From Arachnopeziza araneosa (taxonomy: Eukaryota; Ascomycota; Leotiomycetes; Helotiales; Arachnopezizaceae): 64,000 nucleotides of DNA. How positions within the stretch are numbered: the stretch's first letter is position 1; each line of letters begins with the position of its first letter. Made by a program: the position numbers and the translations under genes. Under the pieces are notes generated by a model. It saw only the letters and a program-made list of their open reading frames with translations. It did not search any database and was not told where the DNA came from. Location of the stretch: NCBI GenBank assembly GCA_003988855.1, contig QYAI01000077.1, positions 62,001 to 126,000 of the forward strand, read 5' to 3'. This document shows, in pieces, positions 31,308 through 43,428 of this stretch.

Positions 31308-33324
31308 TTAGAAGAATGCTCCCAGCGTAACTCGGTACAGTCTCTGGTACTTCTTTTCGCTCAGGCCGCCTCTCCTCCTTTCCTCCTCAGCCAAAAACTC
31401 GGCTTCCTCGTCGTCAATTCGTTGCTTGCCACTGAACAAGTCCGCCTCTTCAGGAACGACACCTTGCGATTTCTTGATGAGTTTGTAGCCAAATATCATC
31501 CCCAGATAAATAGGTATAGGTATATATGAAACTATAAAGGTTCTCCAGTCGAAGGGGTGCTCGAGGAATGCTTTCCAACCGTTGAAGAAGGTGATAATAC
31601 AAGAAAATACAAGCGCGATGGCCGATCCTGTGAGACCAAGAGGTGCGACGAATGCCAGTGAGGTGTTTGGTACTCCTTGTGCTCTCCGAGCGCGGACGAA
31701 GTATATATGGGAAACGAGGATGGATACCCATGTCAGAATTCCGAAGATGGTGACAAGGTCAACAAACTTTTTGAAAGTCTTCCATTCGCCTTCTTGCTGA
31801 ACTATAAAGGCAATGCAACAGAATGCACTGCTCAAACCCATTGCGTAGATTGGAACCCCACGGCTATCGGTATGGGAGAAAATTTTGGGAGCGTTGCCTT
31901 CGATCGAAAGCGAATAAAGCGTTCTTGTGGCAATGTATAGGTCGGAATTGGCAGCGGACAAGGTAAAAACCAAAAGGAAGGCATTTAGCGCTTGGGGAAG
32001 ATGGTCGAATCCAGCAATTTTCGCAGCAGCAATGAAGGGGGATGTGTCGGCAACACCGGTGGCGCTAAGGTTGTTTGCCTGTATTAAATGAGGGCTGTCA
32101 TAAGGGACTGTCATGCCGAGAAAAAATATAAGAACTAGGTAGAAGAAGACGATCCGAAAGAATGTTAGCTTTACAGCTCTTGGTATGGCCTTTCGTGGAT
32201 TTGCTGCCTCGCCTACTGTCACGCCGACAAGCTCCGTGCCTAGAAAGGAGAAGACGGCGCTCTGGAGGACGTCCCAAAATCCCAAGAACTGCCCTAAGCG
32301 ACCGTCTATCTTATTTCCTACTACGAGTTAGAATAGACTTAAATGATAGATAATTGTACATACCGGAAGCAGTAGTGTACTCGGCAAAAGCGCCTGGGTG
32401 TTTCCAGTAATAAAACCCCTTGTGATGATAAGTCTTTCCAGCACCTGCGGCAATGCAACACGACAAAATAATGAGTCCAATAAGCATCAATATCTTGATG
32501 CTGCTAAACCAAAACTCAAACTCTCCGAAAACCCCAACACCAAAATAGTTTATTGCGATGATAAAAATCAAGATCACTGCAACAAAAATGGCGGGATACT
32601 TGGAAACCGTGTCGTGGTGCAACCAGCTTTTGATAACCAAACAGGCGGCGACGATATTATTTGGGGTGGTGATTATGTACTAGAGATTGATTAGACGTTG
32701 AGAGTTGATGAAGGTAACTTTACCTTGAACCAATAATTCCAACCTACATACTGTCAGTGAGATTGCCTTGCCAGACAACAGGACTTACCAAGAGCAAAGC
32801 CAAGAGCTGGATCCACGAAACGATGTGCAAACCCGGTGAAACCGGAAGGTAGAGGGAGCCAAGCAGCCATTTCTCCCTGCCGATGGTTAGTTGGTTGATG
32901 CCTAGGAGATGGAATGATTTGGGCATACCATTGCGCTCATTACAGTGAAGCAGAGAACTCCAACTAATGCGTAGCCTATGATCATAGAACCGGGACCAGC
33001 ATTTGCTAGAATAGGACCCCTATGCCTTCAGCTTGAATCTTCAGAAGCCCAAACCAAAACTCACGTATTGATTAGCAGTCCAGTCCCCAAAGCACCTCCC
33101 AACGCTATCATGGAAATTTGTCGGGTTTTCAAATTGCGATGTAGCCTTGTGCTTCTCTCTTCTTCATCGTAAACATGTGTGGCGGGGTGAATTTCTCTCT
33201 TTTCTTCATCCGATCCTCCCCCAGGGTACTGATTAACTTCCATGCCTTGATATTCGTTGATCTCCACCCCCTGGTAATGCGCCATTTCCATCCCATCATC
33301 GTATGCTCGCTGCGGGCCATCCAT
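31308..33324 (-). CDS. Amino acid permease, Gap1/Dip5-like (APC family)
   Basis: Six exons, 33324-33065, 33019-32929, 32876-32789, 32743-32724, 32679-32364 and 32317-31308, give 594 residues. The cytosolic N-terminus has Tyr/Gly repeats (YQGVEINEYQGMEVNQYPG). The yeast amino acid transporter signature follows: RQISMIALGGALGTGLLINT, then GPILANAGPGS, GEMAAWLPLPSGFTGFAHRF, VDPALGFALGWNYWFK, FGEFEFWFSSIKI, FSFLGTELVGVTVGEAANP and SAANSDLYIATRTLYSL. There are 12 predicted membrane helices. The C-terminus is acidic with Lys residues, as in ubiquitin-regulated permeases. Exon 4 is a 20-nt microexon encoding GWNYWFK, a conserved piece, which proves it is used. The substrate range is not determined by the sequence. 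Confidence 0.92.
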
Positions 33325-34362
33325 ATCGACTCGCTCCTGCGAAATTCCCCAAAAAAAAAAAAAGGTCGACAAGATTTACACGTCGTCAAACCGAAGGAAG
33401 AACATTTCAGCCTTACGGGGGACGAACTGACTTTTGTAATATTGTCCCCGTGCAGCCGGAGCTGAAGCCACTTGTGCCAACTCGGAGTGAAAGTGTACAA
33501 GCCATTACGCTAGCCAAAATTGCAGCGAATCAAATAGGGACGAGGCTGAAAATGCTACCAATACGCAGTGTGTATTTGAGACACGGGCTGTATGTGATAT
33601 CCGCTATTCTGAATTCGTAAGCCTTGGACACGCCAAGCCTCCACCATCGAAAGGAAATGACGGCGAAACAAGAGCGGTTGGCTTGGATCGCCAAGAAAGC
33701 CAGCGTGAATGAGGCTCGAGTCTTGGACGTCCCTCTTCTCCTTCATCCGATCTTCCCGGGTGTTCGTATAAGAAGTGCAATTTGTGGCGGTGGGACAAGT
33801 ATCAGAAAGGAGGATGCCACTGCCAAAGCTGGGCAGCGACCATAGCAAAGAGGTCTGTGGCATGGATCGATCACCTGCCAAGAGATTTGACAGACGACTG
33901 GAAAACAGAGAAATGAGAAGCGACGGGGAACCAATGAGGCAGCAAAAGCTAAAATCAATATTTGACGGGTTTTGATGGGAGATGCCCGATGTGGGGGAAA
34001 GAAGGGCCTTGATCCCCAGGGTCTAGGCGCTAAAACTTAGCGACGAGCCTGGAAATGGGGAGGGGAAGAAGCCACAGCCAGCCACGGCAGTCTCCTCCAA
34101 AAACTTTCGTCGCGTGCTCCTCTTCCTCTTTCAGAAAGCGAGTTCTATTGAGAAACGACATTTTCTATCAGAATCAGATTGACTCGTAAGAAATGGTCTC
34201 TAGTGCAGATAATAAAACCATTCTGCAAGTCGATCCCAAGCGCAAATCATAACACCCTAAGTCGCCATAGTCCCACCCCGTCTACGCTGTTGAAAATACA
34301 CTCCTCTATCCAAATGTGATGGCATTCCTGAAATCAATTTGCTCTATCGACCGTGCAGATGA
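33325..34362. other. Intergenic, permease promoter and flank of the secreted protein
   Basis: A 13-base A run sits at 33351-33363, just upstream of the permease start. No coding region is recognised, and the scattered short frames on both strands have no motif. Confidence 0.5.
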
Positions 34363-34830
34363 TCATATGCAAACAGCACTAATCGACCTTATCTGCGGAC
34401 CAGGCTGCTCACACTGTCCAATCTTGCCGTCGTGAGTCCCACCAACTTTGATAACATTATTAAAACTACTGCACTTGTCGTTGGTCCATATAGAAACTAC
34501 GCCAGTCACACTTGTTAGCCAGCTTCTACAGTAATATACATGAAGATCAAACTCACGCGTGCAGCCAGAAATCATCCCAGTGACAGTAGCACTGGTGCTA
34601 CAGCCAGGCGGAACAGTGTAGCAACCAGTTTCATGGATGGGAAAGTTGACATTGCATGGAGAGCTAGATGGAGCACATCCTCCACCTTTCCAAAAATTGA
34701 CAAGTCCAACTGTTGGCGGAGGAGGTGGTGGTGGGTTTCGATTAGGTCCATCTTGTTGCTGTGCTGCTGGTGCAGCAATAATGCCACTAACGAGGAAGGC
34801 GAGAGAAAAGAGGATTGTGGAGAGTTTCAT
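34363..34830 (-). CDS. Small secreted cysteine-rich protein
   Basis: Exons 34830-34557 and 34496-34363 give 135 residues. The ATG at 34830 directly precedes a strong signal peptide (MKLSTILFSLAFLVSGIIAA); an upstream in-frame ATG at 34857 would bury it. The mature part starts with a Gln/Asn-rich segment and a run of seven prolines, then a domain with eight cysteines (GGGCA, SPCN, TGCY, PGCS, SGCT, DKCS, GQCE, AVCI). This allows four disulfides. The 60-nt intron has a GCTAAC branch point and joins GCT to LSIWTNDKC. The size and cysteine count fit an apoplastic effector or surface protein. No known family was recognised. Confidence 0.75.
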   Translation of the reverse strand: MKLSTILFSLAFLVSGIIAAPAAQQQDGPNRNPPPPPPPTVGLVNFWKGGGCAPSSSPCNVNFPIHETGCYTVPPGCSTSATVTGMISGCTREFDLHVYYCRSWLTSVTGVVSIWTNDKCSSFNNVIKVGGTHDGKIGQCEQPGPQIRSISAVCI

Positions 34831-37800
34831 GATGTAGGTATCCCGTTCAAGTAACATTGGAATGGATCTGAGATAAAGAGCTGAATGTTGCTGGTATGGG
34901 TATCTGCGGAGATGGCAAGACCATTCTTAACTGCGAAAAAGATATCTTTATAGTTGAGTTGCATCTGTGGCAGGATGACCTTTCGAGATTTACGGCCCGC
35001 AATTCCCTAAAGAATACACTCATCTGCAAGCTCTTAGCATCCGCTGCTGCTTTGAAAGGGGTCTTCTCGAGGAAAAAACAGCCTACTGCAAGATGGATCT
35101 GTCAGATAAGAGGCGGGAGTCTCTTGGCAAGCAAGATATTTGACGTTAGTCAAGAGATCTGTATGGTTGTAAGATAAGCAGCACGCTAAACTTGGTGCAG
35201 ACTACTAGGGCTCGATTCCTGATGGCTGTTCCTGTATCTAAGAGGGAGAGGTCCCCTTGGACTCTCGTGCATTTGCTGAGCCAGAGAAAGGCGATCAGCC
35301 TGAGAATGAGTTTTGTTTCAGAGTATGCGATCCCTGGAATTTCATGGCTGACTGGAGTTGTCATCTGAAGGACATAGAAGAAGTCTATTTTCATCCGGGA
35401 AGGGGCTGACATCATGGCCCTTTCAGAGATAGATATCAGATAGATAGCATGCAAGAAGAGGTTGCCCACGCTGCGCCATACAAGTATTTAATTAAAACGG
35501 TTTCAGATTCGGAAAGACGAGAGCATTGGGGGTGCATGGAAACGAGGGCCTTTCTCTCTATTCAAGACTTTGAAATGAGAAGAGCTTCCTCTGACTTCTC
35601 CTATTGATTTGATTTGTCAAACACAAGAGCCCTATGCTGACAAGAGAACGAAACTGCAAAGTAGAAGGAAGTGCTATCCATCAACATGCCAAGGCGCAAG
35701 TCCTGGCGCAATTGAAAAACTTGCACGAAGAAGACAAAATACGCCGTGAAGGCAACCATCACCGAGCTTCAACTGTTACTCAACGGCACACCAAGTAACG
35801 AAATTCAGAAAGGGGCTGGAAGATGACAGGCTTCCCGATGGAGTGGCAGCATTCGATGGCTGGTCAAAGACTTTGCCACGGTCCGTGGAGCACAGAAGGT
35901 TTGCCTCTCTTCCGCACATGGGCTCGGGACGATAAGCTGAAGATTGACGACATGCTTCCAGCAGACGAGTCCATGGGTCTACATTTAGCACTCCAGGGTC
36001 CTTGACAGGAGGCAGAAATACGAGAAAGCTCAAGGATTGGATACCGGCCAACAGTAGCCATGTCCGTAGCTGAGCGCACCAAATTTAAAAGGGTCGGAAA
36101 ATAGAAGGGCTGTGGTTCGGTTCGGGCCCTGATGACATGCGGGGGATGTAGACCACTAGGAATCCGGGAGCACACCCGGGATATAGATTAAACTTCTCAG
36201 CCTATGGTACCGAGAAAAGCGCTCATCTCAACGAAGTCAGAAAGAACTGTGGGTTGTTGCATGTCGCATTTTGAGTGGGACCTCTGGTGTAAAGTATGGC
36301 TGACTATCATGTTGGTGATTGGCCGAGTGCTTTGCGCTTACTCCCCCACCTCGTGCGCCCGGAGGAGCCTTTCAAGCAGGTCGTTGCGGCTTGAGAACAC
36401 CCCGAATCCTGTGGAGATAACAGAATACCCGGAGGAATCTTTGATCCGCACGCCCTTACGTCTTTGTTGGCCCAGCCTTTGCCAATCCAACAGTAAGCTG
36501 AGTCGAACCCTGGTAGTGGACTTCTCTTGATGGTGGATCCTGATTCATATATACTCGTCCTAAAATCTTAAAGTTATTGCATCTATATGAAAGCCGGAAT
36601 GCATGCACCTCAAGTGTAGTGGGGCTGATGCTCACATTGGAACAACAATCACGTTCCGACGAGGTACAAAGGTACTTGAGATCCCAGCGGAACATTTGAC
36701 TATAGTTTGCAAACTACTTGAGTAACAACTTTTCAGGAGCAAAAAGGCTATCAGCAACATTCTAAAGACGCGTGCCGACGAGAGATATAAAGCCATATAA
36801 AAGACTTCAAGTTTTTGTCGATCTTAGCTCTGAGAGAGCAGTTCAATTTCGCTATTTATAATTTATCCAGCTCCTAGATAAGTGAGTCATGCTATGAGTC
36901 TGCACCCAACAGTCTCAGCACAAGTACTTTGGTCGATCAAATACATTGTTAGATGTTCGGGACTTGGTACGGAAGATCATGTCAAGGATAGACTTTCTCG
37001 ACGGAGAAATGTGGTGTCTCACAACAGCTAATCATATTTCGAGAAGCCGTCCATTCACAGCTAAGCTAAGATTCTACTTATCGTCTTTCATGAGTCAAAG
37101 ATGATCAACTTCAGGGATCCTGACAAGGCTGGCACTCTTGTTCCCTTGCAGAGCAACAGAATCAAATACTTTGGCAACCAGGTTAGTATCAAACTCGCCC
37201 ACGCTTGTTCACCTTCCGCCGTGAGGTCCTTGATAACCTTCCCATAGCATAGTATAACCAGAAACCTACACATAATGTTAGGAAACTCGGCAAATTTCCG
37301 ATTTCTTGAGCTTGATCCAGTAGCCATGAGCGAACGACTCTTTACCTCGCATTGCTGAAACCAGATTTTAATAGACGCTATTCGACTATCGACTTTAATG
37401 GTCATTCTGAAAAATGTCGTTGTTTCGGTCAACAAAGAAGAATACTCCAAGCGGCTGAGATGGCTACAGATGAATGAAATAGCTATTACGTTATAAAATG
37501 GAGCACAGAGTGACATAGGTATGAGATATTGCTTCGCCACTCTCTGTTTTAAAAAAAGTCTCGGTCTATATTTTGTCCTATTTTGTTGGCGCGCCTAAAG
37601 AAACGAGTTCAATGTTCTGGAAGTATAAAAAACCTTACTCTTCAAGTAAAATGGGCTGAATAAGATCAAGGCTCTTTATGAGCCAGCGATGCTGTGAGAG
37701 AATTTTCATTTAGAATATTGCAACCGAGTTCTGAAGCATCTTCTTCGTTTGAGAGTCTCTTTCACTTGAAGGCGCTCATTGATGATTTGATCTTTTGAGC

Positions 37801-38591
37801 TAAATTTCACGGCCGTTATACTCGACACTAAAGAAGGAAAGGCATCGTCTTTGCGAACTCAGTTTTCCGAAGTCATGATCATACGATTATGTACATAGCA
37901 AATGAGCTATTGCAAACTATGTTGCTGACTTTGAGCAGCGGCCGACTGTTGCAAACAGGACCTGGGGCCCGGAGCCCCATAGGGTTCCTTTTTTTCCCCA
38001 CAGATATTCCATGAATATCAGAATGTCGAACCCCTCTGACGACGGAACATCGATATGCGCGGTTCCGCTTCCGAGTTATTGGACCTGTTTCGTGTTTTGC
38101 CGAGCCTTCGGATGAAACAAACCCCAATATCAACGCGAGATATTTCTAGGATTCGCATGGCAGTATTACTCCAAGCGAAGGCTCGCAATTAACACCGAGC
38201 CGGCTCTTATAAGTTCAGGGTCATCTGCTTTGCGATAATCCGTGATGGAAAATGGACCTCCGATGTACCATGTCTCCCGGTATCTCGGCGTGTATTCGGG
38301 CGAGCCTTGAATTTCTATCAATTTTATCGTCGACGTACCTGATACGACTGTGTATGGATTCTTCCATAATAATACTTGGCGATCAATTTACTTTGGTGGA
38401 TATCGGCATCAACACCATCCTGGAAAAGGTAGTAAATGATATGGATAATGGAAGGAGTGGGGCTTTGAAAAAAGTCAGATAGAGTTACAATTTCAAGACC
38501 CCCAATATATAGGTAGGTCATACAACATATTTCCTTACAGCAATATTTTGTTGAAACTATACATTCTGTGTTTCTGTTGTTTTTCTCCGCC
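34831..38591. other. Gene-poor 3.8 kb region
   Basis: No recognised gene lies here. Open frames at 36204-36530 (+) and 37088-37540 (-) exceed 100 codons but lack motifs, and the second has no ATG at its start. The stretch 35650-36010 has a somewhat protein-like translation on the plus strand, broken by a stop, and could be a gene remnant. Base composition is AT-richer towards 37-38.5 kb. Confidence 0.5.
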
Positions 38592-40198
38592 ATGAGGTTC
38601 GAAATTTGCTCCATTCTATCTTTGGGGATCGGTTTGGTGAACGCTGCATTTCCAGATGGACCACTTGTCACTTCTGGAAGAAATATCCAGAATGCAAAAG
38701 GAGATAATGTCGTCTACGCTGGCGTAAACTGGCCTGGAGCGGCAGACGTCATGATTCCTGAGGGACTACAATATGCTTCGATTGCGTCGATCGTCTCAGG
38801 AATCAAGAGTCTAGGCATGAATGCCATTCGGCTTACCTTTGCGATTGAGATGATTGACGATATCAGTAAAGATCCTCGAGCTCTATCAATCCTTTGTTAT
38901 TTTTGCTCCTGAGACAGAGTAATTCAAGTGATGCACTCTCAGGACAACCATATCTAGCAACATTTAATCCTCCTCACTCTTGATACATGCTCTAAAAGGA
39001 AAACACTAACTCCCCGGGATTCCAGTGGATAATGGCGGCGATAAAACACTCTCGGCGGCCTTTAATACAGCTTTAGGCGCCACAAAAGGAGCTGCGGTTT
39101 ATAAGAAAGTTCTGTCAAATAACCCAACGTTCAACGATTCAACTACGAGGGTGCAAGTCTACGATGCCATTGCCGCTGAGTGCCTAAAGCAAGAAATATA
39201 TGTCCATCTCGACAATCACATGTCAAAGGGAGAGTGGTGCTGTGATACAGGAGACGGAAATGCATGGTTTGGAGACAAGTACTTTGATGTTACAAAATGG
39301 AAGAGAGGCTTGCAATACATGGTAAAGCGCGGTGCATCCTGGGGCAGTCTTACAAGTATTGGCATGCGAAACGAACTACGAAGCCCATCTGACAATTCGA
39401 CCTTGGTCTCCAAAAGCTATGGCTGGCCAGATTGGTACACAAATATGGTGGCCGCCGCGAAAGTAGTTAACGCCGCCAACCCAGATATCTTGATTTTCTT
39501 CTCTGGACTCAACTTCGACACAACATTGACACCTGTGGTGTCTGGAGCCAATCTAGGTTCAGGAGTGACGTTCAAGAAATCCGATTTCAGCTTCGCCAAC
39601 AAAATTGTGATGGAGCTTCACAATTATCAGAACTCGGTTTCTTCCTGCAGTTCTTTGGAAAGCGATCTTGTTGGAGATGGATTCAGTACCTTGACTGCAT
39701 CAACTGCGAATGTATATCCTGTCGTAGTGACCGAATGGCAAGTATATTTTCATACTGAATGATTATTATATTCATTTAGAGATCAAAATCTAAGGAGTTG
39801 TCTCAAGAGCAATGCTGTCTGATACCGAAAGCTTAGTTCAGGAGCCCAGCTGCTCAACTTCTTTGCTTCCTTATCTAAAAAAGCAGAACGGCCTACTAAT
39901 TCGTCGATAGGGGCCACGATTGGTCAAATAATGACTACACAGGCGTGTATGCCAGCTGTCTGCGTAATTATTTATCCAGTAGCAAAGTGGGATGGACGCT
40001 GTGGGTTCTTGCAGGGAGTTACTATATCCGCTCTGGGACGCAAGACTATGATGAAACTTGGGGTATGTTCAGCATGGATTCGTTTCTCTTCCTCTGCTAA
40101 CTATAATATCAGGGCTCTACAACCATAACTGGACGACATGGAGGAATCCTGCCGGCATTCAGGCACTTAAAACAGCAGTGTCAGCAACTTTGAGTTAG
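38592..40198 (+). CDS. Secreted glycoside hydrolase family 5 enzyme
   Basis: Exons 38592-38865, 39026-39737, 39911-40062 and 40113-40198 give 407 residues. A signal peptide (MRFEICSILSLGIGLVNA) is followed by the GH5 TIM barrel: NVVYAGVNWPGA, SLGMNAIRLTFAIEM, EIYVHLDNHMSKGEWCC, SIGMRNELRSP with the acid/base Glu near residue 208, MELHNYQNS, and VVVTEWGHDWSNND with the nucleophile Glu near 328. It ends with WTLWVLAGSYYIRSG and a short C-terminus. No carbohydrate-binding module is present. Intron 1 (160 nt) and intron 2 (173 nt) are longer than the local norm, and intron 2 starts with GCAAGT. The likely substrate is cellulose or another beta-glucan. Confidence 0.86.
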
Positions 40199-40503
40199 GA
40201 GAAGTCAATCAATAAAATACATTTTGCATTAAGTTATAGCACATCATTAAATTGCTCAACTTTCACAATCACTTTTTCTTTACACGAAGTACTTCTTTTA
40301 AGACTTTGCTGTTGTTCTCGTTATCATTTTGAGTCATATTCAGATTCTAGCGATCAGTACAAATACGCCGCAGATTGCGTGCGTTCCTTCCTTTTGTATC
40401 ATCGTTCATTCCGCCAGGAGAGCTGAGCTGACTGTATTCTGCAAGAGCAAATCAACAATGCAAGACAACGGAGAGTCAATCTCCTCCTTTCCATTTATCC
40501 AAT
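40199..40503. other. Convergent intergenic region
   Basis: This is 3' flank on both sides. Nothing was recognised. Confidence 0.6.
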
Positions 40504-40821
40504 CTACTTGCGCTCGCTAGTCTCCTTCTGAAACTGTTTATCTTCCCTCCTTAGTCTCGCAACAGCTTGATCTAGATCTTTGCACATTGCCTTCACTCTA
40601 GCCACCGCAGCATCGGTCCTCCACTGTCTAGTCCGATTTCGTAATTCGCACGTCCTGCAAAACTTGTCGATATTGATGGAGTGAAAGGGGTGTGACATCT
40701 TTGTGCTACAGGACTCTGGAGAGGAAGCAGCGTGGAAGGCGACCTGTGTTGCACATAGTCGTTGTTCTTTGCCCCATGCGGTGTGCCTGCAAGTGAAGAT
40801 GATTTTTTTGTAATAGCACAT
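40504..40821 (-). CDS. Small Cys/His and basic fungal protein of unknown function
   Basis: The single-exon frame encodes 105 residues with a real ATG. It begins MCYYKKIIFTCRHTAWG and carries paired cysteines (FTCRH, LCATQ, ESCST, FCRTCELR), then a charged helix (VKAMCKDLDQAVARLRRED). The CxH/CxxC spacing suggests a small zinc-binding head with a coiled-coil tail. Similar uncharacterised short proteins with an MCxY..F.C start are remembered from filamentous ascomycetes, but no function is known. Coding quality is suggested by the head-to-tail organisation and the absence of stops; expression is unproven. Confidence 0.6.
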   Translation of the reverse strand: MCYYKKIIFTCRHTAWGKEQRLCATQVAFHAASSPESCSTKMSHPFHSINIDKFCRTCELRNRTRQWRTDAAVARVKAMCKDLDQAVARLRREDKQFQKETSERK

Positions 40822-41208
40822 TTTGAGTTTTTAATCTTACGCTGACGTGAAGATAGGAGGATATGGACGTGTTTTTTTGGGGGGATGATACGTGAGTTTT
40901 CAGGGCTGCGGCGAGCGTTTTACGTGAAAGTGTCTTGCTGTGCGTCGCTGTTTGGTATGTATTCCACGTTGTTCTAGTTTTTGTGAGCGAGTAACCGAAA
41001 GATCTAGAGATTTTCTTTGACTCTGGTCCACTTTGCGGTAGTGTATAGTTTCAATTTTCGGTAGCGATGTGAAAGAAGTCAAATAAAGAGAATCTAATAT
41101 TAAAGCAGGAACTCCGCAAAAGCTATCTTATCTATCTCTCGCATGCGTAGAAAGTTTAACTAGTATCACGCCTTCAATATTGCACACTTGATGATAATGG
41201 AGCTGGAT
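40822..41208. other. Intergenic region
   Basis: Upstream of the small Cys protein and downstream of the Nudix gene. No feature was recognised. Confidence 0.55.
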
Positions 41209-42221
41209 TTATGAGCTCGGAGTCATTGCAAGTGGTAGCCTCCTATGAAGACGTGAGACAATCTCTGCGTAGCTTTCCTCATTCTCAGGGCTAATAATGC
41301 CATGCCGAATAAAGAAATCGATCATAACCAGTGCACTATTCGTCTTGAATTCTCCGCGCACAAGGCCGGCCTTCACCTCATCCATAGTCATCAGATAGAA
41401 TTCTTTCACCTCCTCATCGTTCTGTTGACATTTGATACTTTCAGCGATCTCGAGGTCAAAAACATAGACAATATCAGGGTTGATAAGACCCAATTCTCCA
41501 CCTCCTTGCGCGCCGTTTAGACTAATATATGAGATGCAACCACCAGCCTTGGCATCCTTCCGCACTAGAGCTTCTGGCAAACCTGCTTCTTCAGCTGCTT
41601 CTCGAACCATACATTCAAATGGGCCTTCGCCTGCAGCTATACCACCAGCCACTGTATTATCTAGACAATTCGGGTATGTGAACAGGTTTGGAGACCTTCT
41701 AGGTACCCATATCTTCATACCTTCCGGAGTTGTCGTGTAGACAGTCAGATGAGCACCACGTGTTACGATACCGAAAAGAGTGCTGGCGTATCTCTCCAAA
41801 GAGACCGGGAAGCTCGCACCAATGATGGGATATGGTTCACTATGAGTCTTATCAATAACTCGAAAAATGTCTTCATCTATGCACTTTTGAACTAAATCCG
41901 ACAGAGACTCGGTAAACATGGCAGCTCGGGAGGTACTATCCGCCGAACCCAAGTGCACAGTCTTTGCTTCATGATCTACTATGAAGCGTTTTGTCCATGG
42001 CATTTTTTGAACGGTCTCAGGGAGCATGAAGCCATGAGGTCTTGGGTCTCCAGCAAGAAAAAATTGGTAGATAGAAGTCCAATGATCGGCCCGAGACTTC
42101 AACGGATTATCGTGTGGGAAACTGAGAATAAGTGTCAGCTCTTGTAACTATTAAAGTTGGAAGAGACATACTTGTCACACTCGTTCACCAAATCCAGAAA
42201 GGACTTTCGTTGCTCTGCCAT
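41209..42221 (-). CDS. Nudix hydrolase with DUF4743 (Tnr3-like)
   Basis: Exons 42221-42172 and 42121-41209 give 320 residues starting MAEQRKSFLDLVNECDNFPHD. The N-terminal half is the DUF4743 region that precedes the Nudix fold in the fungal and plant thiamine-diphosphate-type hydrolases. The Nudix box lies near residues 172-195: GGIAAGEGPFECMVREAAEE followed by AG, matching GX5EX7REUXEEXGU. The surrounding WVPRRSPNLFTYPNCLDNTV is typical of this group. S. pombe Tnr3 carries the same module fused to thiamine pyrophosphokinase; no kinase part is present here. The probable activity is hydrolysis of oxidised thiamine diphosphates, by family analogy. Confidence 0.87.
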
Positions 42222-43428
42222 TTTACTGCATAAGATAGACAAAGTCGACTAGTTTTACACTGAAAGGGGACCGCTCTGGAGTGTGGTGTCTGTTTAACTA
42301 GAGTAAGATAAAGCCGACTCATTTAAAGCTCTTTTAAACTCAGCCCGGGATCTGGCATAGCTGTGAAGTCGAGGCTTCTTTCGAATTAAGCGAGTCGGCG
42401 TATGTATACTCCGAGAGCAGCTGGAAAAAAAAAACAAATAAATAAATTAATTTCAAGGCCATCAAAAGAGAACTGGGAGGCAAAACAGTTCGGACCCCGA
42501 AGGATCCTACATCTGCAGTAAAGCCAATTTAATCGATGTCAAGGTCGGTCTGGAGAGTAGGCACATGACCTAGTTTCTAACCATAGTCCTTGTCGGAACA
42601 TGTTAGTTGCATGACTGTTGTTGAAACAAGCCATCGCAACCAAACGGAATCTAAGAGGACACTTACCAGATTGATTGGAATTACTGAGCAGAATCGGCTA
42701 ATTAAATCTAATATACTACGTATTTATTTTGCTAGGCATATTCACTCCTTACCCCTTTGCGCATTAAGCGAGACAATCCACCCTGTAAAGCTAGCCCTAC
42801 AACCCGAAAAGCATCATAAACATCACCTAGAGATCAGTGATTAAGCAGATATGAAATATAACTCTTCTTGCCCTGCTTTCATGATCAAAACCTTCACAGT
42901 GTCTCTATCTCTATATGGCATCCTAGCTTTCATAGATATGCCTCCTTATTCTTTCCTCCTCAGCAAGAGACTGATTGATATCGCTGCCAAGCCCACTAGT
43001 TGAGAGTGATCTGGAGGGTTATTAAGAGAAGCAAAGACACGTAATCTTCCGAGAAGCGGTGATAAAAGGCTGAAGGATCTCGGCCGACATTGATAATGCG
43101 TGGAAACATGATACGCTGAACCTTTACAAAATGGCGATGTCCCTACACGGATAATTTAGGAGCGGCAATCATTGTTACAAGAGTCATCCTAGAATCAATA
43201 CAACAAGATTGATCATATCATAAAGTAACTATTTACATTAACAAGTTTGTTCCCCACGCTTGTGCATAAAACTCCTTCCTTTAAAAATGGTATATCCATA
43301 CCTACGTTTCCTGGAAACTCCTATACGCTAAAGCAAATCCAAAGCCTTGTCTTTCCAACAAACACCAACAGGGTATACAAGAAGTCATACAATGCTCCAT
43401 TTCATAAGATTCCACATGTTCAAAACCT
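42222..43428. other. Intergenic 1.2 kb
   Basis: The upstream region of the Nudix gene and the 3' flank of MPS1. There is an A-rich run at 42425-42435. An 84-codon open frame at 42590-42844 has no motif and is not called. Confidence 0.55.

Noticed and set aside
36204..36530. 108-codon forward frame with an ATG
   Set aside because: Composition looks random and no splice partner or motif was found. Not enough to call a gene.
37088..37540. 150-codon minus-strand frame
   Set aside because: It begins with GTG rather than ATG, has no family signature, and lies in AT-rich sequence.
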